Below are positions 1 to 8,426 of a stretch of DNA of 41,698 nucleotides, one piece after another. This DNA is from CAZMXI01 sp964570205 (GTDB lineage Bacteria > Planctomycetota > Phycisphaerae > Tepidisphaerales > Tepidisphaeraceae): assembly GCA_964570205.1 (NCBI GenBank), contig CAZMXI010000012.1:1-41698 (forward strand), read 5' to 3'. Numbering within the stretch: the first letter of the stretch is position 1; every line of letters begins with the position of its first letter. Below the pieces are notes generated by a model, which did not search any database, was not told the origin of the DNA, and saw nothing but the letters and a program-made list of their open reading frames with translations. Made by a program: the position numbers and the translations under genes.

Positions 1-618
1 TTCCTCCAGGACCGCGGCAACCTCATCAAAAAATCCGCCAACCCCAACGTCAAAATCTACGTCTCCGAGTGGAACCTCACCAAGGGCCCCAATGACTGGC
101 GCATGGGCCTCTATGCCGGCGGCATCCTCAACGCATTCGAGCGACAGGGCGATATGGTCACCATGTCCTGCCCCGCCCTCTTCCTGCGCAAGCAGGGTGT
201 CACGAACTCCTGGGATAACGCGCTCATCAACTTCGACCAGAAGTCCTGGTTCCCCGCCGGCAACTACGTTGTGATGAAGCTCTGGCGAGAGTCCTTCGCC
301 CCGAACCTGCTGGCGGTGGAAGGACCCGATCGGCCGCTGAATTTCGTCGCCACGCGGTCCGCCGACAAGCAGACCATCTTCCTCAAAGCGGTCAACCCGA
401 CCGGCAATCCCGTGGAAGCCGCGATTCGATTCGATGGCGACCTGGCGCCCAAAGCCGCGACGATGCAACTGATCGCCCCCGGCGGCGAGACGGTCAAGAA
501 CTCTCTCGAGCATCCTGACAACATCAAAGTCGTTCCGGGGACAGCAACGGTTGAGAACGGCATGGTGAAGTTCACCATGCCGCCTCTTTCCGCCGGCGTG
601 GTACGCGTGACGCCCTGA
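1..618 (+). CDS. GH51 alpha-L-arabinofuranosidase, C-terminal part (5' end outside window)
   Basis: The reading frame is open from base 1 and stops at 616-618, giving 205 residues of a longer protein. The motif YVSEWN (bases 58-75; Glu at 67-69) matches the nucleophile strand at the end of the GH51 TIM barrel. It is followed by the barrel's last helices (MGLYAGGILNAFE, WFPAGNYVVMKLW) and a beta-rich C-terminal domain ending in VVRVTP, like the usual Alpha-L-AF_C domain. GH51 enzymes release arabinofuranose from arabinoxylan or arabinan. The catalytic acid/base and any signal peptide lie upstream, so location in the cell cannot be judged. It is followed after 11 bp by a predicted acetyl esterase on the same strand, consistent with joint action on decorated xylan. 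The family call is firm; the exact substrate is not. Confidence 0.85.
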   Translation, partial: FLQDRGNLIKKSANPNVKIYVSEWNLTKGPNDWRMGLYAGGILNAFERQGDMVTMSCPALFLRKQGVTNSWDNALINFDQKSWFPAGNYVVMKLWRESFAPNLLAVEGPDRPLNFVATRSADKQTIFLKAVNPTGNPVEAAIRFDGDLAPKAATMQLIAPGGETVKNSLEHPDNIKVVPGTATVENGMVKFTMPPLSAGVVRVTP

Positions 619-629
619 AACCTTGGCCC

Positions 630-1529
630 ATGACTATGAGCACACGAATCCTTACCGTAAGAATGGCGTTCTGCGTCGTGGCAACTGCACTCGCGTTCAC
701 CGCGAGCGCTTCTGCTCAGGATCGGAATTTCCACATCTATCTATGCTTCGGCCAGTCGAACATGGATGGTGCGGGGAGGATTGAACAGCAGGACAGGAGC
801 GTGGATAAGCGATTCCAGGTCCTGACAGCGATGGATGCTCCCAATCAGGGCAGAAAGAAGGGCAACTGGTACCCGGCCGCCCCGCCTTTGTGCCGGGGCA
901 CTGGAGGGCTCGGCCCGGCCGACTACTTCGGCAGGACGATGGTTGCCAACCTCCCTGAGAACGTTCGAGTGGGCGTTGTGGTCGTTGCCGTGCCCGGCTG
1001 CAAGATTGAGCTGTTTGAGAAGGACAGCTACCAGACTTATGCGGCGACGGCCCCATCGTGGATGAGCAATTACATCAAGGGATACAGCGGAAACCCCTAC
1101 CAGCACCTGGTCGATATGGCGAAGCTGGCCCAGAAGGACGGGGTCATCAAGGGTATTCTGTTGCATCAGGGCGAGTCCAACCCCAACGACAGGCAGTGGC
1201 CGAACAAGGTCAAGGGCATCTACGATAACCTGATCAAGGACCTGGATCTCAAGGCGGAGGATGTGCCCCTGCTGGCGGGCGAGACGGTAAACGCCGATCA
1301 GCGCGGCGTCTGCGCTGGGATGAACCGGATCATCGCCGAATTGCCCAAGACGCTTCCCAACTCCTACGTCATCTCCTCGGCCGGCTGCACTTGCGGGCGA
1401 GACCGCCTGCATTTCGATGCCGCCGGCTACAGGATGCTGGGGACGCGCTACGGTGAGAAGATGCTCTCAGTCATGGGCCAGCCGGTGAAGCAACCTGGTG
1501 CGCGACCCGCCGCGCAGTCCGGCGAATGA
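630..1529 (+). CDS. Secreted SGNH carbohydrate esterase, sialate O-acetylesterase/CE6 acetylxylan esterase type
   Basis: 299 residues with a signal peptide (about 1-30, ending ASASAQ). The SASA/CE6 hallmarks are in order: FGQSNMDG with nucleophile Ser43, LLHQGESN with the conserved Gly-Glu around 181-182, and DRLHFDAAGY with Asp258 and His261 of block V. The family removes O-acetyl groups from sugars; CE6 members act on acetylxylan. The start at 630 is 11 bp after the preceding GH51 stop, so the two probably form one transcript. A second in-frame ATG lies at 636 and no clear ribosome site separates them. The context favours acetylated arabinoxylan as substrate over sialic acid. The gene ends 37 bp before the stop of a convergent GH43 gene. 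Confidence 0.85.
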   Translation: MTMSTRILTVRMAFCVVATALAFTASASAQDRNFHIYLCFGQSNMDGAGRIEQQDRSVDKRFQVLTAMDAPNQGRKKGNWYPAAPPLCRGTGGLGPADYFGRTMVANLPENVRVGVVVVAVPGCKIELFEKDSYQTYAATAPSWMSNYIKGYSGNPYQHLVDMAKLAQKDGVIKGILLHQGESNPNDRQWPNKVKGIYDNLIKDLDLKAEDVPLLAGETVNADQRGVCAGMNRIIAELPKTLPNSYVISSAGCTCGRDRLHFDAAGYRMLGTRYGEKMLSVMGQPVKQPGARPAAQSGE

Positions 1530-1565
1530 CCTGTGTGGACTTCGTCGGGTGTTTCCAGCGCTGTG

Positions 1566-3200
1566 TTACCGCAGGGCGAGCCGGGGCTGATAGTCTCGCT
1601 CGCGATATTCGAAGTAATCGAAATCCGCCGGCCTGCGCGTTCCAGCGCCATCCTGGCAGCAGACGCCGGCAAATGCCCCTGTGAAATTGGGCAGGGTGGG
1701 CGGGCCGGCCTCGTCGGACACGATGCTCGCATCAAACACCTGCGGCAGTGCCCGCCAGGCCTGCCCGGGCAGCCGATAGGCAAAAACCAGCCGCTCGTAA
1801 TCCACATCCATGCGCAGCTCGATGTCTCCCGTGCCGGCCGGCAGCGGGATGGGGGCGGTGAAGCTGTCCCCCACATCCGGCGAGCACGACATGACCCGCA
1901 GATGACGCCCGTTCGTGTCATCCTCCGTCAGGAACAGGTAGTGAAACTTCGTGGCGTGATAATAGAGAATGAGGCCGGCCGCCTGTTGAAAGTGCTCCGG
2001 CTGAAATTCCATGCGTGTCGCGGCGGTGAAGCAATGCGCCTGCTGCCGGCGCGCCACCAGCGCCTGCTCGAACTGGCTGCCCAGCGTCTCGCGCCCAAAC
2101 AGGCGCAGGAAACCGGGGCGCTGCGTAAGGCTCCAGAGACGCTCGGGATAGGGCGAGCGCAGCCACTGAAAATCGATGGGCAGTTCCGTTGAATCGAAGT
2201 CTTCGCGCGCGGGCGGCGCGGGGAACGGGTGCGCTGGCAGGTTGGGCGATTCTGCGCTGACTTGCGGCAAGCCCCGGCCATCATCGGTGCGAAGCCACCC
2301 ATCGGGCGACCAGACCATCTTCTGGATGGCCGTCTCCCGGCCCAGGATGCAGCGGCCGCGGTTGGGCAACGGCCTGCCGCACAGGTAGGCCATGTAAGTC
2401 TCGCCCTCCTGCGTCTGGACCAGCGAGCCATGCCCCGCGCGCTGCAATGCGCTGTCCGGCCGATCTCGCGCCGTTAGGACATGCGTATCGGGATGCAGTT
2501 CATAGGGCCCATCAATCTGCCGCGAGCGTGCCATCGTCACAGCGTGGCCCCAGAACGTGCCCCCCTCGGCGACCATCAGATGATACCCTCCATCGTGCTT
2601 GTACAGGTGCGGCGCTTCGGTGAAGCCGATGGAGGTGCCCTTGAAGATCACCCGCCGGCCGCCCATCAGCCTCTTTTCTCGCGGCAAGTATTCCTGAAGC
2701 ACGATGCCGGCGAAACGGTTCTGCCCGGGGCGATGGTCCCAGAGCATGTTGAGCAGGTACTTGCGTCCATCCTCATCATGAAACAGCGATGGATCGAAGC
2801 CGCTGCTGTTGAGGTAGACCGGGTCGGACCAGTCGCCGTCGATGCGCTCGGCCGTCACCAGGTAGTTGTGGAAGTCGCGCAGCGATGCATTGGAGATGCC
2901 GCCGATCGACGTTCGGCCGTAGCGTTTCACATCGGTGTAGACCAGGTGAAACAGGCCGTCCGCATAGGTCAGGCACGGCGCCCAGATGCCGCAGGAATCG
3001 GGATCGCCCCGCATGTCCAACTGGCTCGCCCGCCGCAGCGGCCGGGTGAGCAGCCGCCAGTGCACCAGATCCTTCGAGTGGTGGATCTGCACGCCGGGAT
3101 ACCACTCGAACGTGGAGGTGGCGATGTAGTAGTCGTCGCCCACGCGCAGGATGGAAGGATCGGGGTTGAAGCCTGGGAGGATGGGATTGCGGATGGTCAT
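1566..3200 (-). CDS. xynB: GH43 beta-xylosidase/alpha-L-arabinofuranosidase, cytoplasmic
   Basis: 544 residues with no signal peptide, so probably intracellular. The five-bladed GH43 propeller occupies about 1-310. Its three carboxylates are Asp14 in NPDPSILRV (base), Asp136 in GFDPSLFHDEDG (pKa modulator) and Glu195 in FTEAPHLYK (acid). Residues from about 320 to 530 form a concanavalin-like C-terminal domain as in GH43_C2. Length and layout match XynB-type beta-xylosidases (about 535 residues) that cleave xylo-oligosaccharides from the non-reducing end. The ATG at 3200 overlaps the TGA of the upstream transporter gene (ATGA), so the two are translationally coupled, linking uptake to hydrolysis. 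The gene symbol is by resemblance only; subfamily members differ between xylosidase and arabinofuranosidase activity. Confidence 0.88.
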   Translation of the reverse strand: MTIRNPILPGFNPDPSILRVGDDYYIATSTFEWYPGVQIHHSKDLVHWRLLTRPLRRASQLDMRGDPDSCGIWAPCLTYADGLFHLVYTDVKRYGRTSIGGISNASLRDFHNYLVTAERIDGDWSDPVYLNSSGFDPSLFHDEDGRKYLLNMLWDHRPGQNRFAGIVLQEYLPREKRLMGGRRVIFKGTSIGFTEAPHLYKHDGGYHLMVAEGGTFWGHAVTMARSRQIDGPYELHPDTHVLTARDRPDSALQRAGHGSLVQTQEGETYMAYLCGRPLPNRGRCILGRETAIQKMVWSPDGWLRTDDGRGLPQVSAESPNLPAHPFPAPPAREDFDSTELPIDFQWLRSPYPERLWSLTQRPGFLRLFGRETLGSQFEQALVARRQQAHCFTAATRMEFQPEHFQQAAGLILYYHATKFHYLFLTEDDTNGRHLRVMSCSPDVGDSFTAPIPLPAGTGDIELRMDVDYERLVFAYRLPGQAWRALPQVFDASIVSDEAGPPTLPNFTGAFAGVCCQDGAGTRRPADFDYFEYRERDYQPRLALR

Positions 3201-4651
3201 GCGGGTACCGTTTCAGCGGAGGCGGCAGCACGGCGGGCGGCCAGGTCGCGCTCGATTTCATCCACGCGCTGCTGGTTGAGCGGATAGATGAAGAGCGCTA
3301 CGGCTTTCAGCAGCGCAATGATTCCGGGCACGATCGAGAAGGCGAGCGTGATACCCAGCAGCGTCAACGGGGTGGGTTTGACGCCTTTCACATAACCAAA
3401 ACAATGAAGGAACAACGGCAACAGGAAACCGCCGACGACCATTCCGGTCTTGATCGCGAACAGCGAAGCCGAGTAAACCAGCCCCGTGGATCGGCGTCCG
3501 TATCTCCACTCACCGTAGTCGGCAACGTCGCCGTAAAGGGCCCAGGTGAGAGCCGAGGTGGGACCCGCGGCGAACTGGGCCAGCATGTTGAGGGCAAGCA
3601 TGACCATGTACCAGTCGCTGGGCAGGAAGAAGAAGGCGATGAAGCAGGCGCCCGTGACGCCGCTCAACGCGGCGGCACAATACTTCTTGTCGATGAGGCG
3701 GACGATCGAGCCGAGCAGTGCGGTGCCCAGCACAAGCCCGATCGCACCGGTGGTGAGAAATACCGTGGTGCGGTCGAATTCAAGACCGAGGCTGGCAATG
3801 CTGAAGACCGGCGACTTGTCAGCGCCCACAACGTTCTCGAAGTAGAAGATCGTGCTGCCCGATCGCAACGCGGCAAAGGCCGTGGAGAGGACTGATGCGA
3901 CCAGCAGCATGACCCAGGGCCAGTTGCGAAACAGTTCACGTAGTTCCTCGCGGACATTCGTTTTCTGCTCTGAAGGCGGCGTGACGCGCTCTTTCGTCGT
4001 CGCAAATGTGATCCAGAACATGATCACCGACACGACGGCAAAGATCGCCATGGTCCACCGAAAGCCGACCACGTAATTGACCCCACCGGCCTCGTTGCCG
4101 CCGAGAAAATTGACGAGAGGCCGGACGAAAAGCGAGATCAGCAGCATGCCGCTGAACGCGCCCACGAACCGGAAGCTCGACGCCACAGCGCGCGTGCGCG
4201 ACGAGGAACTGATCACGCCCAACAGTGACGAGTACGGCACATTGATCACCGTGTAGCTGATCAGCATCAACGTGTAGGTGATGTAGGCGTAAATCAGCTT
4301 GCCAGTCGGTCCGAAGTTCGGGCCGGCAAACAGCAGGTAGCCGCAGACGCCGTAAGGGATCGCGCCCCAGAGGAGATATGGCCGAAATCTGCCCCACCGA
4401 GTCTTCGTGCGGTCGGCGATCAGGCCCATGAGCGGATCATTGAGGGCGTCGAACAGCCGGATGATGGGAAACATCCACAGCAGCGCAGTGGCCGCGATGC
4501 CCCAGACGTCCATGTAGTAATAGGTGAGGAATATGTTGAAGGTCTGGAAGAATAGGTTTGAGGCCGTGTCGCCCAGGGCGTAACCGACGTACTCAGTAGT
4601 CTTCAAACGGTCGCCGGTGGATGGTGGCTGTGCTGTTTGTAATGTGCTCAT
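3197..4651 (-). CDS. GPH-family (MFS) sugar:cation symporter
   Basis: 484 residues and about 12 membrane helices. The start at 4651 (MSTLQTAQ) is preferred: it has an AAGG upstream and avoids overlapping the preceding gene. A longer frame exists, but its first 54 residues are arginine-rich and unlike a transporter. The loop after helix 2, LIADRTKTRWGRFRPYLLWG, is the GPH/MFS signature; the cytoplasmic central loop is at ATTKERVTPPSEQKT. GPH carriers such as MelB and XylP/XynP move glycosides or oligosaccharides with Na+ or H+. Position directly before a cytoplasmic GH43, with overlapping stop and start, suggests import of xylo- or arabinoxylo-oligosaccharides. Unlike the paralogue at 10676-12469, the loop between helices 7 and 8 is short. 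Confidence 0.86.
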   Translation of the reverse strand: MSTLQTAQPPSTGDRLKTTEYVGYALGDTASNLFFQTFNIFLTYYYMDVWGIAATALLWMFPIIRLFDALNDPLMGLIADRTKTRWGRFRPYLLWGAIPYGVCGYLLFAGPNFGPTGKLIYAYITYTLMLISYTVINVPYSSLLGVISSSSRTRAVASSFRFVGAFSGMLLISLFVRPLVNFLGGNEAGGVNYVVGFRWTMAIFAVVSVIMFWITFATTKERVTPPSEQKTNVREELRELFRNWPWVMLLVASVLSTAFAALRSGSTIFYFENVVGADKSPVFSIASLGLEFDRTTVFLTTGAIGLVLGTALLGSIVRLIDKKYCAAALSGVTGACFIAFFFLPSDWYMVMLALNMLAQFAAGPTSALTWALYGDVADYGEWRYGRRSTGLVYSASLFAIKTGMVVGGFLLPLFLHCFGYVKGVKPTPLTLLGITLAFSIVPGIIALLKAVALFIYPLNQQRVDEIERDLAARRAAASAETVPA

Positions 4652-4730
4652 GATGAAGTGCCTTGCCACTCTGGCGGCATATCCCTTCCAGTCACACTCG
4701 GTTCGCCACCCCCTCCTCGGCGCATGGGCC

Positions 4731-5615
4731 CTACGACCCGATTTTCGTGCCGGAAACCTTCGCGTAATACTTGGCCAATCCGCTGTGATCGCACTGCCCG
4801 TCGCCGTCGGCATGGAGCACCTGCATCATCTCCATTACCTGGGCCGTCAGGGGCAGCGGCGCGCCGACGCCGTGTCCGGTATCCAGGGCGTTGTTCAGGT
4901 CCTTGATATGCAGATCGATCTTGAAGCCGGGCTTGAAGTTGCCCTCCAGGATCATCGGCGTCTTGGCGTTCATGACGGTGGAGCCCGCCAGGCCGCCCTT
5001 GATCGCCTCGAAGACGCGCTTGGGGTCCACGCCAGCCTTCTTGGCCAACGTGAACGCCTCGGCCACTGCCGCGATATTGCACGCCACGATCACCTGGTTG
5101 GCCAGCTTCGTCGTGTTCCCCGCGCCGATCGCGCCGCAATGCACGGCGCTGGCGCCCATCTTCAGCAGAATGTCCTTCACCGAGTTGAAGACTGCCTCGT
5201 CGCCGCCGACCATGATGGAGAGCGTCCCATCGATCGCCTTGGGCTCGCCGCCGCTCACCGGGGCGTCAATCATCTTCACGCTCTTTTGCTCGCACGCCTT
5301 GGCGATCTCCTGCGCTGCCAGCGGAGCGATCGAACTCATGTCGATCAGAATGGTTCCCGGCTTCGCCCCCTCCAGCACCCCGCCCGGCCCGAGCACCGCT
5401 TCCTTCACGTGCGGCGAGTTCGGAAGCATCGCGATGATGATCGAGCACTGCTCGGCCACCGCCTTGGCCGAGCCGGCCGCCTTGGCGCCCGCCGACACCA
5501 CGGCATCGACGTTCTGTTTGATGATGTCGAAGCACACCACTTCGTAACCGGCCTTGAGGAGGTTTCTGGCCATGGGCTTGCCCATGATGCCCAGTCCGAT
5601 GAATCCGATCTTCAT
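4731..5615 (-). CDS. garR: 2-hydroxy-3-oxopropionate (tartronate semialdehyde) reductase-type beta-hydroxyacid dehydrogenase
   Basis: 294 residues. The start at 5615 is fixed by an AAGGAG site 6 bases upstream; a TTG five codons earlier is not needed. The N-terminal Rossmann motif GFIGLGIMGKPMARNLLKAG, the substrate loop DAPVSGGEPKA (Ser121-Gly-Gly) and Lys170 in GAGNTTKLANQ, the catalytic lysine position, are all present. GarR-like enzymes reduce tartronate semialdehyde to glycerate with NAD(P)H; relatives act on 3-hydroxyisobutyrate, glyoxylate and succinate semialdehyde. It lies between the split transketolase and a sugar transporter in one operon, so the true substrate may be an aldehyde acid from sugar-acid breakdown. 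The family is certain; the symbol is a best match and the substrate is inferred. Confidence 0.8.
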   Translation of the reverse strand: MKIGFIGLGIMGKPMARNLLKAGYEVVCFDIIKQNVDAVVSAGAKAAGSAKAVAEQCSIIIAMLPNSPHVKEAVLGPGGVLEGAKPGTILIDMSSIAPLAAQEIAKACEQKSVKMIDAPVSGGEPKAIDGTLSIMVGGDEAVFNSVKDILLKMGASAVHCGAIGAGNTTKLANQVIVACNIAAVAEAFTLAKKAGVDPKRVFEAIKGGLAGSTVMNAKTPMILEGNFKPGFKIDLHIKDLNNALDTGHGVGAPLPLTAQVMEMMQVLHADGDGQCDHSGLAKYYAKVSGTKIGS

Positions 5616-5657
5616 GTTGCTCCTTTTCAAACTGACGATGGAGGTTGGGTCAGCGCC

Positions 5658-6599
5658 TTACCGTTTGCCGGCCGCCAGTACGCGTGCTTTCTGCGCAAGG
5701 TTATCCGCCGTCAGGCCGTAGGCGACCTGCAACTCTTCCGGGCGGTGCGCTGATTCTCCGAAAACATCGTTGACGGCCAGGAAATCCATTGGCACCGATT
5801 CCTGGCGAAGCGCCAGCGCCGTCGCCGACGCCAGGCCGCCGATGTAGCTGTGCTCCTCGGCAGTGATGACGCCTTTGGTCCCCCGGGCAAGCTTCGCCAC
5901 GCCGTCATAGTCAAACGGCTTCATGGTCGAGACGCTCACCACTTTGGCGCTGATGCCTTCCTTCTCCAGCATCGTCGCGGCCTCAAGTGCCTTCTCGACC
6001 ATCACACCGTGCGACAGGAGGAGAAGATCGCGTCCTTCCTTCAGCAGGCGTAAACGGCCGATCGTGAAGGTGTCATCCTTCGATAGCACATCCAGGACGG
6101 GATTGCGATTGACGCGGATGTACACAGGCCCCTGATGCGCCGCGGCCGCGCGCACCGCCAGGCGGGTTTCGGCCGCATCCACCGGTGTCAGGATGGTCAT
6201 GTTGGGGATGGCGTTCATGATCGCCACGTCATCGATCGACTGGTGCGTCGATCCATCACCGTAATCCGACAGCCCGCACGATGAGCCGCAGATCTTGACG
6301 TTGAGTTTGCCGATCGAAATGGTCTGGCGGATCTGGTCGTAAGCCCGGCCCGCCGCGAAGACCGCGAACGTGCTGGCGAAGGCGATCTTCCCGCTGACCG
6401 CCAGCCCCGCCGCCATCGACATCATGTTGGCTTCCGCGATGCCCATCTCAAAGAACCGATCCGGAAACGCATCCTGGAACAGCACCGACATCGTCGATTT
6501 GCACAGGTCGGCGTCGAGCGCCACGATGCGCGAATCCTCCCTGCCGAGTTCGACGAGCGTCTCGCCGTAGGCCGTGCGCTGATTGCCGTAGGTTGCCAT
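5658..6599 (-). CDS. Transketolase, C-terminal subunit (split type)
   Basis: 313 residues covering the pyrimidine-binding and C-terminal transketolase domains. FEMGIAEANM contains Glu56, the glutamate that activates the thiamine aminopyrimidine ring. GDGSTHQSIDD (His119) and YIRVNRNP are further conserved points; the C-terminal domain starts near residue 185. A GGAGG 8 bases upstream supports the ATG at 6599, only 3 bp after the stop of the N-terminal subunit. Split transketolases occur in archaea and many bacteria and transfer two-carbon ketol units between phosphosugars. In this operon it probably processes pentose phosphates from xylose/arabinose, or a special branched ketose. It should form an alpha2beta2 enzyme with the neighbouring product. 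Confidence 0.87.
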   Translation of the reverse strand: MATYGNQRTAYGETLVELGREDSRIVALDADLCKSTMSVLFQDAFPDRFFEMGIAEANMMSMAAGLAVSGKIAFASTFAVFAAGRAYDQIRQTISIGKLNVKICGSSCGLSDYGDGSTHQSIDDVAIMNAIPNMTILTPVDAAETRLAVRAAAAHQGPVYIRVNRNPVLDVLSKDDTFTIGRLRLLKEGRDLLLLSHGVMVEKALEAATMLEKEGISAKVVSVSTMKPFDYDGVAKLARGTKGVITAEEHSYIGGLASATALALRQESVPMDFLAVNDVFGESAHRPEELQVAYGLTADNLAQKARVLAAGKR

Positions 6600-6602
6600 G
6601 GA

Positions 6603-7463
6603 TCAAGCCTCCGTCTCAACAAGGTCAAATCCCGCCAGGGCCGCGTCGGCCTCCTTGATGCCCAGGTCGTACTGCGCCTGGGTCATCGCGCCGTTGTGGA
6701 AGCCCACCTGGTTCTCGGCAAACGAGAAGCCCTTGCCCTTGACCGTGTGCGCGATGATCGCGGTCGGTTTGCCCTTGATCGTCTCCGCCGCATCCAGGGC
6801 CTCGACGATCTGCTGCATGTCATGCCCGTCGATTTCAATGACGTGCCAGCCGAAGGATTGCCACTTCTCCGGCAGCGGATTGCTGCTCATCCGCTCGGCC
6901 ACGCAGCCCATCGCCCCGAGGCTGTTCTGGTCGATAATCGCGACAATATTGTCGATCTTCCGGAAGGCCGCGAACATCGCCGCCTCCCACACCTGCCCTT
7001 CGGCCAGTTCGCCGTCGCCGAGGATGCAGTAGACCCTGTTGGGCCTCCTGTCCAGCTTCATCGCCAGGGCCATGCCGTTGGAGATCGAGAGGCCCTGGCC
7101 CAGCGATCCGGTGTTGGCCTCGATGCCGGGGGTCTTGTGAATGTCCGGATGCCCCTGGAGCATCGAGCCGAGCTTCTTGAGGGTCGGCAGGACGCTGGTT
7201 GGGAAATATCCCAGTTCGGCCAGGGCGGCATACTGGATGATGGCGGCATGCCCCTTGCTCATCAGCAGCCTGTCGCGCCCCTCCCACCTCGGGTCCCTGG
7301 GATCGTGCTTCATCTTGTAGCCATAGAGCGCCGCGACGATGTCCGCGGCCGAGCACGAACCCCCGATATGCCCGGGTTGCCCGACGCCGACCATCAGGAT
7401 GATGTCCCTGCGCATCCTGGCGGCCAGGTGCCGCAGCTCGGTGAGCTTCTGTTTGTCGATCAT
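6603..7463 (-). CDS. Transketolase, N-terminal (ThDP-binding) subunit (split type)
   Basis: 286 residues. GHIGGSCSAADI (His32), SKGHA (His72), and the thiamine diphosphate signature GDGELAEG (149-151 GDG) through Asn180 in DQNSLGAMG are all visible. Two ATGs are possible. The GGAGG at 7471-7475 lies 1 base from the first (7469) but 7 bases from the second (7463), so 7463 is chosen. The protein is only the pyrophosphate-binding half and needs the next gene product. It follows the SDR gene by 15 bp and the whole block is clearly one transcript. Paired subunits of this kind occur in general pentose metabolism and also in the apulose-4-phosphate transketolase (AptAB) of apiose catabolism. No kinase or isomerase is present here to support the latter. 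Confidence 0.87.
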   Translation of the reverse strand: MIDKQKLTELRHLAARMRRDIILMVGVGQPGHIGGSCSAADIVAALYGYKMKHDPRDPRWEGRDRLLMSKGHAAIIQYAALAELGYFPTSVLPTLKKLGSMLQGHPDIHKTPGIEANTGSLGQGLSISNGMALAMKLDRRPNRVYCILGDGELAEGQVWEAAMFAAFRKIDNIVAIIDQNSLGAMGCVAERMSSNPLPEKWQSFGWHVIEIDGHDMQQIVEALDAAETIKGKPTAIIAHTVKGKGFSFAENQVGFHNGAMTQAQYDLGIKEADAALAGFDLVETEA

Positions 7464-7478
7464 CGACATGCCTCCGTT

Positions 7479-8291
7479 TCAGAACTTCGTGTCATAGGGC
7501 CAGGGCGTTCCCCCCGCCAGGCAACCGCCATCCAGGTGGTAAGTCTGCCCGGTCATGTAGCTGGATGCCTGAGAGCAGAGCATCAGCACCATCCCGACGA
7601 TCTCCTCGGGCGTGCCCGGCCGGCGCATCGCGATGCGTTCCCGCAGATACTGCGAGCGATCCGGATGATCCCAGGTGACCTGGGTCAATTCCGTGAGGAT
7701 GTGCCCCGGCGCCACGGCATTGGCCTGGATGTTGAACTTCGCCCATTCGATCGCCATGGACCGCGTCAAGGCCGAAACCGCGCTCTTGGTCGCGCCATAC
7801 ACCGACACGCCGCCCAGCATGCCCTGCGCGTTGTGCGAGCTGAAATTGACGATCTTGCCGCCCCCCTGCTTGATCATGTACGGAACGACGGCCTGCGTCA
7901 TGAAGAACGTTCCCTTGAGGTTGACGTCCATGATGAAGTCATAGGTCTGCTCCAGGACATCCAGGAACCCCTCTCGCTTGTTCACGCCGGCGCAGTTGAT
8001 CAGGATGTCGATGCGCCCGAATTCCGCCGCGACGGCATCAGCGCATTGCCGGATGGACGGCAGGTCCCGCAGGTCCAGCTTGAACGCCCTCGCCCGATGA
8101 CCTTTGGCCGCCAGCGCCGCCGCGACTTCCCCGGCCCGCTCGATGTTCAGGTCGCATACCGCTGTTTGGGCCCCCGCGCCCCACAGCGCCGCCGCCAGCG
8201 CCCTGCCGATGCCCCCGGCTCCGCCCGTCAGCAAGGCTGTCTTCCCTGCAAGCGAGAACTGCGTCTCCAGGTAATTGCCGATGTTGCTCAT
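7479..8291 (-). CDS. SDR-family sugar (acid) dehydrogenase
   Basis: 270 residues from the ATG at 8291; a GTG 11 codons upstream is less likely. It is a classical short-chain dehydrogenase: TGGAGGIGRA cofactor loop (22-31), Asp48 in CDLN after strand 2 (suggesting NAD+ preference), NCAGVNKRE (99-107), Asn124, Ser152 and Tyr165-x3-Lys169. The C-terminus ends with the common TGQTYHLDGGCLAGG sequence. The closest functional groups by feel are gluconate 5-dehydrogenase and 2-deoxygluconate/KduD-type enzymes. First gene of a six-gene operon with split transketolase, GarR-type reductase, transporter and GH43, it may oxidise an imported sugar or sugar acid. The substrate is unknown. Confidence 0.82.
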   Translation of the reverse strand: MSNIGNYLETQFSLAGKTALLTGGAGGIGRALAAALWGAGAQTAVCDLNIERAGEVAAALAAKGHRARAFKLDLRDLPSIRQCADAVAAEFGRIDILINCAGVNKREGFLDVLEQTYDFIMDVNLKGTFFMTQAVVPYMIKQGGGKIVNFSSHNAQGMLGGVSVYGATKSAVSALTRSMAIEWAKFNIQANAVAPGHILTELTQVTWDHPDRSQYLRERIAMRRPGTPEEIVGMVLMLCSQASSYMTGQTYHLDGGCLAGGTPWPYDTKF

Positions 8292-8342
8292 GTTCGCACC
8301 GCCCTCGGTCGCCTCTGATCGCACAGACAGACTCGTTTCCCC

Positions 8343-8363
8343 TGTAACCGTTCGCTCATGATA
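8343..8363 (-). promoter_or_regulatory. Weak promoter -10 box with degenerate operator-like site before the SDR operon
   Basis: On the minus strand a TATCAT box (8358-8363) is followed directly by AGCGAACGGTTACA (8343-8356). This matches about 9 of 14 positions of the palindrome found at three other promoters here, and sits at the same place, across the expected start of transcription. No good -35 hexamer was found 16-18 bp upstream. It may be a degenerate site of the same regulator or chance. Confidence 0.25.
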
Positions 8364-8426
8364 CCATGGCCCCGCCGCTTTCCATCCGAAACGTTCAGAA
8401 GGAAACAGGCAAGGTGAGTGCTCCTT

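Noticed and set aside
4731..8291. A complete apiose (apulose) pathway
   Set aside because: Only the split transketolase fits; no apulose kinase, isomerase or matching transporter is present, so it is kept as an alternative only.
6696..8318. 540-codon open frame on the plus strand
   Set aside because: Antisense to the transketolase and SDR genes, with no recognisable domain and an arginine/histidine/proline-rich composition.
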